Positions 1 through 7,413 of a DNA stretch of 64,000 nucleotides are shown piece after piece. This stretch comes from Psychrobacillus sp044762855 (GTDB taxonomy: Bacteria > Bacillota > Bacilli > Bacillales_A > Planococcaceae): assembly GCF_044762855.1 (NCBI RefSeq), contig NZ_JBIWFB010000005.1, positions 1 to 64,000 on the forward strand, written 5' to 3'. The notes under the pieces are model-generated. The model had not been told where the DNA came from. It did no database searches and saw only the letters and a list, made by a program, of their open reading frames with translations. Positions within the stretch are counted from its first letter, which is position 1. Each line of letters opens with the position of its first letter. The translations under genes and the position numbers were made by a program.

Positions 1-20
1 TTTTTAATACCTAAAAACAA

Positions 21-66
21 AGCCCTGGAAATTTTACTGTTCGTAAAATTTCCAGGGCTTTTCATT
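21..66. terminator. Bidirectional rho-independent terminator
   Basis: A perfect 17-bp stem (21-37 with 43-59) closes a 5-nt loop and has T-rich DNA on both sides, so it can work in either direction. It would end the bicupin transcript arriving on the minus strand and any gene arriving from the left. Confidence 0.85.
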
Positions 67-138
67 TTTCAAGATGGGTTTTGTCCCAGCCTCTTACTCA
101 CTGCATCGTTATTGGGTAATATCAATACTTTATAATTG

Positions 139-1329
139 TTATTTAGGATAATAGGTAAATCCCGGATATTTAACAACAGGATGCTTCACTTTATTTAGTG
201 CATTCAATAATTCTGGTCCCACATGCAAATTGCTTTTCACTAGGTCCCGCGGTGTAAGTGCCATCCATTGGTTTAAGGACACATCAACAAATCTGTCGCT
301 TTTGAACATTTCCAAAAACCATAAAGTTTGGTCACCCGTGTTCTGAATATAGTGGCCATTAGCGAAGGGGACATAACCAACATCGCCAGCTCTGTAATCA
401 AATGTGCGAGCAGCGCCATTCCCAGTAAATACCGTCATACGGCCCTGCCCTGAAAGATAATACTGCCATTCATCATTATTCGGATGCCAATGCAGTTCTC
501 TCATTGCCCCCGGTTCAACTTCCACAAGTGCCGCTGCGATATTTTTGGATACAGGAAAATTAGTAGAGTCTACGATTCGTACGCTACCGCCAGGCATTTT
601 CATTGGTTTTTGTGCTAACAACTGATGTGTAAAACTTTGAGGAATGGTTCCGTAAGGAGATTCAACCTTTTCACTTTCAAGAGGGCCTGGAACTTTGTCC
701 TGATAAATATATACTTGCTTAGAAGGAATATGGTCAAAGGTATTAATAGGAACTCCAAAATTAGCAGACAGTACATCTTTTGGCGTGTGTGCAAACCAAT
801 CAGAGATAGATAAAGTACTAAGATCCGAAAATTTTCCATCATCGAAAACGAGAAGAAACTCGCAATGTTCCAATCCCTGAATCGAATGGGGAAGTCCAGG
901 GGGAAAGTACCAAAGATCTCCTGGTCCTACGTCAGCAATAAAATTTCTGCCTTCACTATCGATGGATGTGATTCGCGCTCGACCTATTATCATATAGGCC
1001 CATTCTGCTTGAAGATGCCAATGTAATTCTCGTACACCACCAGGCGTCAAGCTCATGTTAACTCCTGCAAGCGTAGTAGCGATAGGAAGTTCCCTAACGG
1101 TGATTTCTCGTGACCATCCTCCAAAATTTAATTTCATCGCAGTGTCTGAAAACGAAAACTTCATGTTAGGGAGCAAGCCAGCATCTGTTTTGGGTGGAAC
1201 TAACAAGTCAGGATTTTCAAGATCTCGCATTACATCTCGTGGTCCCGTATCATATCCTCCCGCTCCGTCATTTCGAATCGGTTGTGGGATATGAGCGTAT
1301 ATATCTCGATCTTGTTCAGGATTATCCAA
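139..1329 (-). CDS. Oxalate decarboxylase family bicupin (OxdC/OxdD-like)
   Basis: The 396-residue protein is a Mn-dependent bicupin of the family that splits oxalate into formate and CO2. In B. subtilis OxdC is cytosolic and acid-induced, and OxdD sits in spores. Both metal sites are complete: H103, H105, E109 and H148 in the N-terminal cupin, and H280, H282, E287 and H326 in the C-terminal one. E340 matches the second-site glutamate (OxdC E333). The lid that carries the catalytic glutamate in OxdC (SENST, E162) reads SDLST here (residues 168-172), so Glu is replaced by Asp. Activity may therefore be altered. The start is TTG, chosen because GGAG/AGGAG lies 8 nt upstream; a nearby ATG is out of frame. 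A strong terminator follows. There is no signal peptide. The family is certain; decarboxylase rather than oxidase is not. Confidence 0.88.
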   Translation of the reverse strand: MDNPEQDRDIYAHIPQPIRNDGAGGYDTGPRDVMRDLENPDLLVPPKTDAGLLPNMKFSFSDTAMKLNFGGWSREITVRELPIATTLAGVNMSLTPGGVRELHWHLQAEWAYMIIGRARITSIDSEGRNFIADVGPGDLWYFPPGLPHSIQGLEHCEFLLVFDDGKFSDLSTLSISDWFAHTPKDVLSANFGVPINTFDHIPSKQVYIYQDKVPGPLESEKVESPYGTIPQSFTHQLLAQKPMKMPGGSVRIVDSTNFPVSKNIAAALVEVEPGAMRELHWHPNNDEWQYYLSGQGRMTVFTGNGAARTFDYRAGDVGYVPFANGHYIQNTGDQTLWFLEMFKSDRFVDVSLNQWMALTPRDLVKSNLHVGPELLNALNKVKHPVVKYPGFTYYPK

Positions 1330-1412
1330 TTCATAGACTCCTCTCCGTGTTTCGAATTCTTTTCTAATCTGATATATGATAAGGATTCTGTGTAAATGAC
1401 TGTCAGATTTTC

Positions 1413-1503
1413 ACCAAAAACTGCAAGAAAAAAGTAAACCGCCCTTAAGCTCCCAAGCAGAGGACAGTTTACTATGAATTTTGCCGATCACTTTGAAAGT
1501 AGG
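1413..1503 (+). repeat. Decayed 3' part of a holin-like toxin locus
   Basis: This stretch resembles the 3' end and downstream region of the intact toxin locus at 7483-7568. It shares the lysine-rich tail (AAGAAAAAAGTAAACC), the stop codon inside a hairpin arm, a later GTTTACT, and a GCCGATCACTTTGAAAG-like block. No intact toxin frame lies upstream, and the hairpin has lost its pairing. It is read as a remnant of a second copy. Confidence 0.6.
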
Positions 1504-1532
1504 ATTTTTCCATAAGAGATAAATCTTTTTTA

Positions 1533-1967
1533 TTATTCATGGTGCCGTATTTTTGAAAATACAAGCACTATTTTATCTAAGAAAGCTCCTAGTATAATCC
1601 CTACAGCATATCGAAGTAAATCTACTGTAAGAAATCCTTTTCCGAATATTAATGCTCCTAGAGAAGTAGCGCGAATCTGCTTCATCCAATCTCCTTGATA
1701 CAGCTGGCTACATTCAATGGCAAAACTAAAAATGAAACTAAGGAAAATTGCTATTACTAAGCTTTTCCGGACTAAAAGAAAACGAAATTCAAAATAGACC
1801 ATCATAGCCCAAATAATGTCTCCTGCGTTTTCTGCTACAAATGGTGAAAGAAAGTAGCTATATTTCCTTGAGGCTAGTCCAAAGAAAATGGTTGTAAAAA
1901 CCGCGAGTATATAAGCAAATCTACATTTAGGATAATAAAAGTTGATGTATTCACTTTTGGGAATCAA
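1533..1967 (-). CDS. DUF2809 family membrane protein
   Basis: This 144-residue, very hydrophobic protein has about four membrane helices. The central pattern (LASRKYS near residue 32, AGDIIWAMMVY near 47, an acidic IECSQLYQ near 85, then RATSLGALIFGKGFL) is that of the DUF2809 family of small integral membrane proteins, whose function is unknown. The start appears to be TTG with an AAGAGTGA-like site upstream. It stands alone between a toxin remnant and a broken gene, with no operon partner. The sequence gives no catalytic or transport residues, so no function is proposed. Confidence 0.75.
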   Translation of the reverse strand: MIPKSEYINFYYPKCRFAYILAVFTTIFFGLASRKYSYFLSPFVAENAGDIIWAMMVYFEFRFLLVRKSLVIAIFLSFIFSFAIECSQLYQGDWMKQIRATSLGALIFGKGFLTVDLLRYAVGIILGAFLDKIVLVFSKIRHHE

Positions 1968-2105
1968 TTATATCACTCTTTAGATAGTAGTATTTTTTTC
2001 AATATACAAGTTTTAAATGAGGGGAGCAAGGATTCAATGAAGAATCATCGATAATACAGTTACGTTTGGGAATTATAAACTTAACATAACTGGAAGGTGA
2101 TGAAA

Positions 2106-2627
2106 ATGAAAAAAACTATATTCTTTCTCCTGCTTTTTTTGTCTATTTTTCAGACAGCAAATGGAACTGATGAACTAAGTCCTTACGAAGAAACATACCC
2201 CGAAATTGGATATAAGACAGTTGAAGCAGCATTAAACGAGATGGAACAACATTTTAAGAAAGAACTCCAATTGCCACTTCGTGTGCCCCCGATAGCATTT
2301 ACGCATTATTTTGGAAGGTTTAATGATCTAGATGGAGACCTCAATGATTTATTTGAAGTAACGTTCATACATGATCAGTTGTCAGAAAATCATTATAAGA
2401 TTGATGTTCGGCCTACTAAATATAAAATTCTAATGAAAGAAAAGGATGTACTAAAATCATATACATAAAAAAATGGAGAGCGGGCAATGTATATGCCAAT
2501 TTCAGGTTTTAATGTGCTTGTATTTGAAAAAGATGAATGGCAGTATATGCTAAGCATTAACAAAAAAGTTTCAGATAAAGTTACTCCTGAACACTTGGTG
2601 GATATTGCTAATTCCATCAATTATTAA
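2106..2627 (+). pseudogene. Secreted or membrane-anchored protein gene broken by one in-frame stop
   Basis: The reading frame starts at ATG 2106 behind GGAAGGTGA and begins with a signal-peptide-like hydrophobic segment of about 16 residues. It runs to a TAA at 2466-2468. The same frame then continues without interruption for 52 more codons to TAA at 2625-2627, and this second part reads like protein (KNGERAMYMPISG, then EKDEWQYMLSINKK). A single base change or a true recent nonsense mutation separates the halves. The C-terminal part resembles the repeat seen in DUF4367-type anti-sigma or lipoprotein domains, but this is tentative. The truncated 120-residue product could still be made. Sequencing error is the main alternative. 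Confidence 0.6.
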
Positions 2628-2645
2628 ACGGAATAGAAAAATTCA

Positions 2646-2690
2646 AAGGACGCATCAGCATTTAGGGCTGTATACCGTCCTTTTATTTTG
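2646..2690 (+). terminator. Possible weak terminator after the broken gene
   Basis: AAAGGACG and CGTCCTTTT flank a loop of about 23 nt, and a T-rich run follows. The loop is long, so the call is weak. Confidence 0.4.
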
Positions 2691-2786
2691 TATAAAAAGT
2701 AAAGTAAAGCATTCAAAAAGTAAAATGAACTATACAAAAAGACAAATAAACTATACAATGAAAAGAGAACGTTTGGAGGGAGCAGT

Positions 2787-2993
2787 TTGCTAAAAAATCG
2801 AGTAAAGGAATTAAGGGCTAGATTCAACTTCACGCAAGGTGATCTTGCAGAAAAAACGGGCGTAACAAGACAGACAATTGTTTCCTTAGAAAAAGGTAGC
2901 TATACTCCATCATTACTGCTTGCAATGAATATAGCAGAAGTATTTGGGGAACCGATTGAACAAATTTTTTACAAGGAGGACGATGTGAAATGA
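2787..2993 (+). CDS. Small XRE-family transcriptional regulator
   Basis: This 68-residue protein is almost entirely a Cro/C1-type helix-turn-helix. The recognition segment is LAEKTGVTRQTIVSLEKG at about residues 20-37, followed by the P-S-L-L-L-A helix and the C-terminal EPIEQIF helix typical of the YozG/YgzD-like group. The start is TTG, with GGAGGG six nt upstream. It overlaps the next membrane gene by 4 nt (ATGA), so the three-gene unit is translationally coupled. Members of this group usually repress their own operon. Two direct copies of AACTATACAA lie just upstream and could be operators. Confidence 0.85.
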   Translation: MLKNRVKELRARFNFTQGDLAEKTGVTRQTIVSLEKGSYTPSLLLAMNIAEVFGEPIEQIFYKEDDVK

Positions 2994-3472
2994 GGATGTA
3001 TGTGACAGTTCTTTTGAGGTGTTTGCTTTTTACAGCAATGGCGCTAAGTGTGTATGATTATGTGAAAATTAATCAATATTTTGAGCTATTTGGACGTGGT
3101 TATATCGATGAATTCTCTGTATATATTAGTACATGGAGAGGAACTTTTTTATCCATTGTTACTATACTTTTAATTATCTTTAATGTGATTGATTTTATCG
3201 TAGTAAAGAAAAAGAAAAATGCTCTATTAAAGGAATATATTCTATCTGAATATGATGTTTCGGATGAGCGAGCTGTTGAAATCACTGGCAAAGCTGTTCG
3301 TTATGCATTTGTTTTTATTATATTCTACACGATTGTTCTTCTAGCGTCGTATATGCTTATACCCAATTATTTTCTCGATTATCCATGGTATCCGATATTT
3401 ACAACCGCTTCGATACCGGTTTTTGGTTTGATCATTTATTTAGTGACATTTAAATATTTTCATGCTCGGTAA
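2990..3472 (+). CDS. Four-helix membrane protein, first of two paralogues (DUF2178-like)
   Basis: A 160-residue protein with two N-terminal and two C-terminal membrane helices and a charged middle. The middle carries a DERAVEITGKA motif (around residue 90), found in DUF2178-like proteins that are often encoded next to small XRE regulators. The gene overlaps the regulator by 4 nt. The next gene encodes a diverged paralogue with ESEITGRSA at the same place and the same closing pattern (P-G-L-Y-L-T-K). Function is unknown; the pair may form a membrane complex. No transport or enzymatic motif is visible. Confidence 0.65.
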   Translation: MRMYVTVLLRCLLFTAMALSVYDYVKINQYFELFGRGYIDEFSVYISTWRGTFLSIVTILLIIFNVIDFIVVKKKKNALLKEYILSEYDVSDERAVEITGKAVRYAFVFIIFYTIVLLASYMLIPNYFLDYPWYPIFTTASIPVFGLIIYLVTFKYFHAR

Positions 3473-3483
3473 GGGAGGATTCC

Positions 3484-3981
3484 ATGAGGACTTTATTAAT
3501 AACTATTATTTTACGCATTCTTTTAATTATTTCATTTGCAGTACACATGTTTCCTTCTGTAAAATCATCTCAACTTTCAAAAATGCTTATGAATAATCAA
3601 ATAAGTTACGAGTTTTATGTGGAAAATAATACCCATAGTATTTATTACTCCATTCCATTTTTTATCCTTGTATTGCTAAATGCTTGGTTCATATATTCTA
3701 ATTCTAAAAAAAGGAATAAAGGTAGAATACTAATGAAAGAAATAGTCATCCCAGAAGTAAACCTGGATGACGATGAAAGAGAATCTGAAATTACAGGTAG
3801 GTCGGCGAAAGCGGCGTTTTCCGTTGTTATTGTTTGCTCTTTTCTTTTATTATCAATTTTCCCAATGGCTACAACATTTTTCGGTGAACTAATAGCCTAT
3901 TCGGTATTTGCGGTTGCTGCACTACCCATAGTTGGTCTATTAACTTACTTAATCACCTATAAAGTGCTATATTCTAGGTGA
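3484..3981 (+). CDS. Four-helix membrane protein, second paralogue (DUF2178-like)
   Basis: A 165-residue paralogue of the preceding gene. It has a signal-anchor-like first helix, a helix near 56-73, a cytoplasmic DDDERESEITGRS segment near 99-112, then two C-terminal helices. GGGAGG lies five nt before ATG, and the gene starts 11 nt after its neighbour ends, so it is the last coupled gene of the XRE operon or shares its mRNA with the acetyltransferase downstream. The length and ITG motif match the first copy, but the extracytoplasmic loop differs. Function is unknown. Confidence 0.65.
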   Translation: MRTLLITIILRILLIISFAVHMFPSVKSSQLSKMLMNNQISYEFYVENNTHSIYYSIPFFILVLLNAWFIYSNSKKRNKGRILMKEIVIPEVNLDDDERESEITGRSAKAAFSVVIVCSFLLLSIFPMATTFFGELIAYSVFAVAALPIVGLLTYLITYKVLYSR

Positions 3982-3998
3982 AAAAGGAGAGTTGAAAC

Positions 3999-4415
3999 GT
4001 GGAAGAAATAAATATGGAAATCCTTCCAATACCTATTAGAGAACTATTAACATACGCTACGTCTGCAAATAAAATTGATGAGGAGTATAAGCTTTATCAA
4101 GAAAAGGAAAATAGAAAATTGTATGGATACAAGCAAGTTGAACAATTTGTTGGCTGTATTGGAGTTGAATTGACAATGGGCAATACTTGTACTATAAGAC
4201 AGATTGCCGTATCTCCATCAGAAAGAGGACGTGGAATAGGGGAGAGGATGATAGATTTTATTAATGACCATCATTCTCTCTCCATCATTTCTGCTGAAAC
4301 AGATCAAGATGCAGTAGATTTTTATAAAAAAATGGGATTTACTATTACAAGCCTAGGAGAAAAATATCCAGGGGTGGAACGTTTTTATTGCGAATTCTTA
4401 AAAACCGACAAATAA
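3999..4415 (+). CDS. GNAT family N-acetyltransferase
   Basis: A 138-residue GNAT protein expected to move an acetyl group from acetyl-CoA to an amine. The acetyl-CoA-binding motif A is clear: a beta strand (IRQIAVSP) followed by SERGRGIGERMIDFI, matching the Q/RxxGxG/A pyrophosphate loop. The C-terminal DAVDFYKKMGF segment is the usual alpha4-beta6 part. The substrate cannot be read. AAGGAG lies nine nt before a GTG start; an in-frame ATG 15 nt later is the alternative. It follows the membrane-protein pair by 17 nt and may share their transcript. Confidence 0.8.
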   Translation: MEEINMEILPIPIRELLTYATSANKIDEEYKLYQEKENRKLYGYKQVEQFVGCIGVELTMGNTCTIRQIAVSPSERGRGIGERMIDFINDHHSLSIISAETDQDAVDFYKKMGFTITSLGEKYPGVERFYCEFLKTDK

Positions 4416-4444
4416 AATAATTATTTTAAACTGGGGGATTTACG

Positions 4445-4810
4445 ATGGGCTACGAAAGAGCATTGGAACAATATATAAGTGCGACAAATACGCATGATTT
4501 CAACAATGTGCGAAAAATTCTTCACGAAAATGCAATTTACTGGTTTTCAGATAAGACTTGTACAACTAATAGTGGGATTCAACGTTATTTTGAAAACGCA
4601 TGGAATCTTATAAAAGAAGAGGTCTATTCAGCCGAAGATGTTAAGTGGATTACAGTAGATGAAGGATCCGCAACATGCATTTATACTTATCGATACAAGG
4701 GATATTACAATGATGAATTTGTTTCTGGTAGTGGAAGGGCAACGAACGTATTCATAAAAGTAGATGATGGAAAATGGAAACTAATTCATGAACATTTAAG
4801 TAGCCTATAA
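4445..4810 (+). CDS. NTF2-like / SnoaL-like protein (DUF4440 type)
   Basis: A 121-residue single-domain protein with the cone-shaped NTF2-like pattern: an N-terminal helix (ALEQYISATNTHDF), a short IYWFSD strand, a helix near 47-60, and closing strands ending in DGKWKLIHEHLS, typical of DUF4440/SnoaL-like 'calcium/calmodulin-dependent kinase II association-domain'-like proteins. Such proteins may be isomerases or binding proteins; none can be chosen here. CTGGGGG provides the ribosome-binding site, 29 nt after the acetyltransferase. Expression as part of the same unit is likely. Confidence 0.65.
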   Translation: MGYERALEQYISATNTHDFNNVRKILHENAIYWFSDKTCTTNSGIQRYFENAWNLIKEEVYSAEDVKWITVDEGSATCIYTYRYKGYYNDEFVSGSGRATNVFIKVDDGKWKLIHEHLSSL

Positions 4811-4829
4811 AATAGAAAACAGGAAATAT

Positions 4830-4862
4830 ATAGTTGCATTATGCAAGTATTTGTTATATAAA
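4830..4862 (+). promoter_or_regulatory. marR promoter with overlapping 21-bp palindromic operator
   Basis: TTGCATTATGCAA (4834-4846) is a perfect palindrome around a central T. It extends to ATA/TAT at 4830-4850 with one mismatch on each side. Its left arm is also a -35 box (TTGCAT, 4834-4839), exactly 17 nt before TATAAA (4857-4862). A protein bound here would block RNA polymerase. A near copy precedes arsB. Confidence 0.75.
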
Positions 4863-4881
4863 TAAAATAGAGGTGAAAGTC

Positions 4882-5328
4882 ATGGAAAATAAACGTGAAT
4901 TATTCCAAGTTCTAACACGACGATTTGGATTATTAAATAAAAATTGTTGTTCTATTGGAACCGTGGATATTTCATCTGTTCAAAGTCACGTACTTTATGA
5001 AATTGACAGGCAACATGAACCTTCTATGCTACAAGTAGCAGATGCATTAGCAATGGATATTACAACTTTTAGCCGTCAGATTCAGAAATTAGTAAAGATG
5101 GAATTAGTAAAAAAAACACCTTCCGTACGAGATAAGAGGATCTACATTTTAAGTTTAACAGTACAAGGAAAGTTCGTTGCTACATCAATCGATCAAACGA
5201 TGAATGCTTATTTGGATGAAGTGTTTTCACATATGAATGAATTCGAGCGTGAAACAGTCATTCGTTCGATAGAGTTACTAAATAAAGCTATGTCGAAATC
5301 GAATGTTTGCAGTTCTTCTTTCTGTTAA
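4882..5328 (+). CDS. MarR-family regulator of the arsenic operon (proposed)
   Basis: A 148-residue MarR-type winged-helix protein. The recognition core is LQVADALAMDITTFSRQIQKL (about residues 50-70) followed by the wing KKTPSVRDKRIYIL. Unusually it carries C22 and C23 after helix 1, and C143 and C148 at the extreme C-terminus (motif CSSSFC). These could bind As(III) or another soft metal. The start at 4882 is chosen for the AGAGGTGA site before it; a start 48 nt upstream would place the operator inside the gene. It lies directly before arsB-arsC, and matching palindromes precede both it and arsB, so it probably represses both. ArsR-family proteins usually do this job. The metal-sensing role is inference. 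Confidence 0.75.
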   Translation: MENKRELFQVLTRRFGLLNKNCCSIGTVDISSVQSHVLYEIDRQHEPSMLQVADALAMDITTFSRQIQKLVKMELVKKTPSVRDKRIYILSLTVQGKFVATSIDQTMNAYLDEVFSHMNEFERETVIRSIELLNKAMSKSNVCSSSFC

Positions 5329-5336
5329 ATCCATCA

Positions 5337-5357
5337 ATAGTTGCATTATACAAGTAA
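5337..5357 (+). promoter_or_regulatory. Second copy of the MarR palindromic operator, upstream of arsB
   Basis: ATAGTTGCATTATACAAGTA differs from the operator at 4830-4850 by only a few bases: the right arm is ATACAA rather than ATGCAA. It lies 80 nt before the arsB start. A clear -10 box at 17-nt spacing is not visible here, so the exact promoter is uncertain. Confidence 0.65.
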
Positions 5358-5364
5358 ATTAAAA

Positions 5365-5413
5365 TGTTACATATATATTACGGGTGCCAGGCACCCGTAA
5401 TATATATGTAACA
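5365..5413. repeat. Perfect 49-nt palindrome between operator and arsB
   Basis: Two 24-nt arms (5365-5388 and 5390-5413) are perfect reverse complements around one central base. The centre is GGGTGCCAGGCACCC and the outer arms are AT-rich. No T-run follows, so it is not a standard terminator. It lies in the arsB leader and would form a very stable RNA hairpin. It looks like an inserted palindromic repeat (MITE/REP-like). A related GGGTGCCTGG stretch occurs at 59570-59579. Confidence 0.85.
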
Positions 5414-5436
5414 AGAAATAGTTTGGGGGCTTCAAC

Positions 5437-6732
5437 ATGACGGATGCGATTTTGGCATCTATGATTTTTCTTCTGACACTAACTTTAGTTATTTGGCAAC
5501 CTAGAAACTTATCCATTGGATGGTCAGCATGTGGTGGGGCTTTAATTGCTTTATTGGTTGGGGTAGTAGGATTTCAAGATGTACAAGAAGTAATAGGAAT
5601 TACGTGGAATGCAACTTTAACATTTGTTGCGATTATTATCATTTCACTGATTTTAGATGAAATTGGGTTGTTTGAGTGGGCAGCTCTTCATATGGTGAAG
5701 GCAGCTAAAGGTAGTGGCGTGAAGATGTTCGTATATGTGAGTATATTAGGGGCAATTGTGGCAGCATTTTTTGCCAATGATGGTGCGGCACTTATACTAA
5801 CACCCATAGTACTTGCGATGGTTCGGCATTTGAATTTTAAAGAGAAGATGATTTTTCCGTTTATTATGGCGAGCGGGTTTATTGCAGATACGACATCTCT
5901 GCCTTTTGTTGTGAGTAATTTGGTGAATATTGTATCGGTAGATTTCTTTGGTATTGGATTTGCGGAATATGCGTATCGGATGTTTATTCCAAATTTGTTT
6001 TCGTTAATAGCAACTATAACAGTGTTATATATCTATTTTAGAAAAAGCATTCCGAAAGTATATGATTTATCAAAACTAAGATCACCTTCTGAAGCGTTAA
6101 AAGATATAAGAATGTTTCACCTATCTTGGGGTGTTTTAGCTATATTACTTGTTGGTTATTTTATAAGTGAATTTATAGAAATACCTATATCCATTATTGC
6201 AGGGGTAATTGCTTTGTTATTTTTATTTATGGCGAGGAGAAGTCATGCTGTGAATACAAAAGCCGTTGTAAAAGGAGCTCCATGGAGTATCGTATTTTTC
6301 TCCATTGGTATGTATGTGGTTGTTTATGGCCTAGGCAATGCTTGGTTGACGGTTTCTTTGGCAAGCATCATTCAATTTATAGCGGACCAAGGATTGTTAG
6401 TTGCAACGATAGGGATGGGCTTTATAGCGGCGTTTTTATCTTCGGTTATGAATAATTTACCAACCGTAATGATTGATGCATTGGCAATAGCAGAAACAAA
6501 TACTTCTGGTCAAATACGTGAAGCACTAATTTATGCAAATGTGATTGGATCGGATTTAGGTCCGAAAATTACTCCAATTGGTTCCCTTGCAACATTAGTG
6601 TGGCTACATGTTTTATCTCAAAAAGACATCAAGATTTCATGGGGCACTTATTTTAAAACTGGAATTGTATTAACGATCCCAATTCTATTTATCACGTTAA
6701 TAGGATTATATGTAACATTATTAATTTTCTAA
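5437..6732 (+). CDS. arsB: Arsenite efflux permease ArsB
   Basis: A 431-residue integral membrane protein with about 11-12 helices, of the ArsB/NhaD ion-transporter superfamily. It exports arsenite or antimonite across the cytoplasmic membrane using the proton gradient. The order of features fits ArsB: early IGITWNATLTFVAIIIISLILDEIG, the FFANDGAALILTPI segment, IADTTSLPFVVSNLVN, and the late NNLPTVM and GSDLGPKITPIGSLATLVWLH motifs that line the conducting path. GGGGG precedes ATG. arsC follows after 11 nt, so the two are co-transcribed. The leader contains the MarR-type operator and a 49-nt palindrome. The family is certain, and arsenite specificity is supported by arsC next door. Confidence 0.93.
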   Translation: MTDAILASMIFLLTLTLVIWQPRNLSIGWSACGGALIALLVGVVGFQDVQEVIGITWNATLTFVAIIIISLILDEIGLFEWAALHMVKAAKGSGVKMFVYVSILGAIVAAFFANDGAALILTPIVLAMVRHLNFKEKMIFPFIMASGFIADTTSLPFVVSNLVNIVSVDFFGIGFAEYAYRMFIPNLFSLIATITVLYIYFRKSIPKVYDLSKLRSPSEALKDIRMFHLSWGVLAILLVGYFISEFIEIPISIIAGVIALLFLFMARRSHAVNTKAVVKGAPWSIVFFSIGMYVVVYGLGNAWLTVSLASIIQFIADQGLLVATIGMGFIAAFLSSVMNNLPTVMIDALAIAETNTSGQIREALIYANVIGSDLGPKITPIGSLATLVWLHVLSQKDIKISWGTYFKTGIVLTIPILFITLIGLYVTLLIF

Positions 6733-6743
6733 AGGAGAAGGAA

Positions 6744-7169
6744 ATGGCGACTAACAAAACAATATACTTTCTTTGTACAGGAAATTCTTGCAGAAGCCAA
6801 ATGGCAGAAGGCTGGGCAAAGAAATATTTAGGAGAACAATGGAGTGTGTACAGTGCTGGTATCGAAGCACATGGGCTTAATCCGAATGCAGTAAAAGCAA
6901 TGAAAGAAGTTGGAATGGATATTTCGGATCAAACTTCCAATATTATTGATCCTGTTATACTAAACAATGCAGATTTAGTCGTCACTTTATGCGGAGATGC
7001 TGCAGATAAATGCCCAATGACTCCGTCCCATGTAAAAAGAGTACATTGGGGATTTGAGGATCCAGCGAAAGCAGAAGGAACAGATGAAGAAAAATGGTCT
7101 TTCTTTCAACGTGTCCGAGATGAGATTGGAGAAAAAATTATACAATTTGCAAATACCAAGAGCAATTGA
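6744..7169 (+). CDS. arsC: Arsenate reductase, thioredoxin-coupled type
   Basis: A 141-residue enzyme of the low-molecular-weight-phosphatase fold that reduces arsenate to arsenite for export by ArsB. All three redox cysteines of the B. subtilis/S. aureus type are present: C11 in the P-loop CTGNSCRS (CX5R), then C83 and C90 (CGDAADKC). Electrons come from thioredoxin. WGFEDPAKAEG is the conserved acid/base loop. GGAGAAGGA precedes ATG 11 nt after arsB. No terminator is obvious directly downstream beyond a short TTCCTC/GAGGAA hairpin. The assignment is secure. Confidence 0.96.
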   Translation: MATNKTIYFLCTGNSCRSQMAEGWAKKYLGEQWSVYSAGIEAHGLNPNAVKAMKEVGMDISDQTSNIIDPVILNNADLVVTLCGDAADKCPMTPSHVKRVHWGFEDPAKAEGTDEEKWSFFQRVRDEIGEKIIQFANTKSN

Positions 7170-7307
7170 TTTCCTCTTTTTTGAGGAAGGGGCGAAGCGT
7201 ATACTATTCCAGTAAGATTCAAATTCTTTAGTACAAACAAACTAAAAAAGCACTGGAATAAACAGTTGAAATGTATCATAGCTTGTACAATTAAAACAGA
7301 ACGTATG

Positions 7308-7318
7308 TGTGGTATAAT
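7308..7318 (+). promoter_or_regulatory. Extended -10 promoter of the type I toxin
   Basis: TGGTATAAT at 7310-7318 is an extended -10 element (TGn plus a consensus TATAAT at 7313-7318), about 95 nt before the toxin start. A good -35 is not visible at 17 nt, which the extended -10 can compensate for. Confidence 0.6.
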
Positions 7319-7413
7319 AATAGAGTAATAATATAGCGTGTTCATGGGTGGTCGGCATTTCCTATTAACTATACTTGGATTTAATCAAGAGTAGAGAAAG
7401 GAGATGCTGCTAT

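Noticed and set aside
1055..1294. Plus-strand frame inside the oxalate decarboxylase gene
   Set aside because: Shadow of a strongly supported cupin gene on the other strand.
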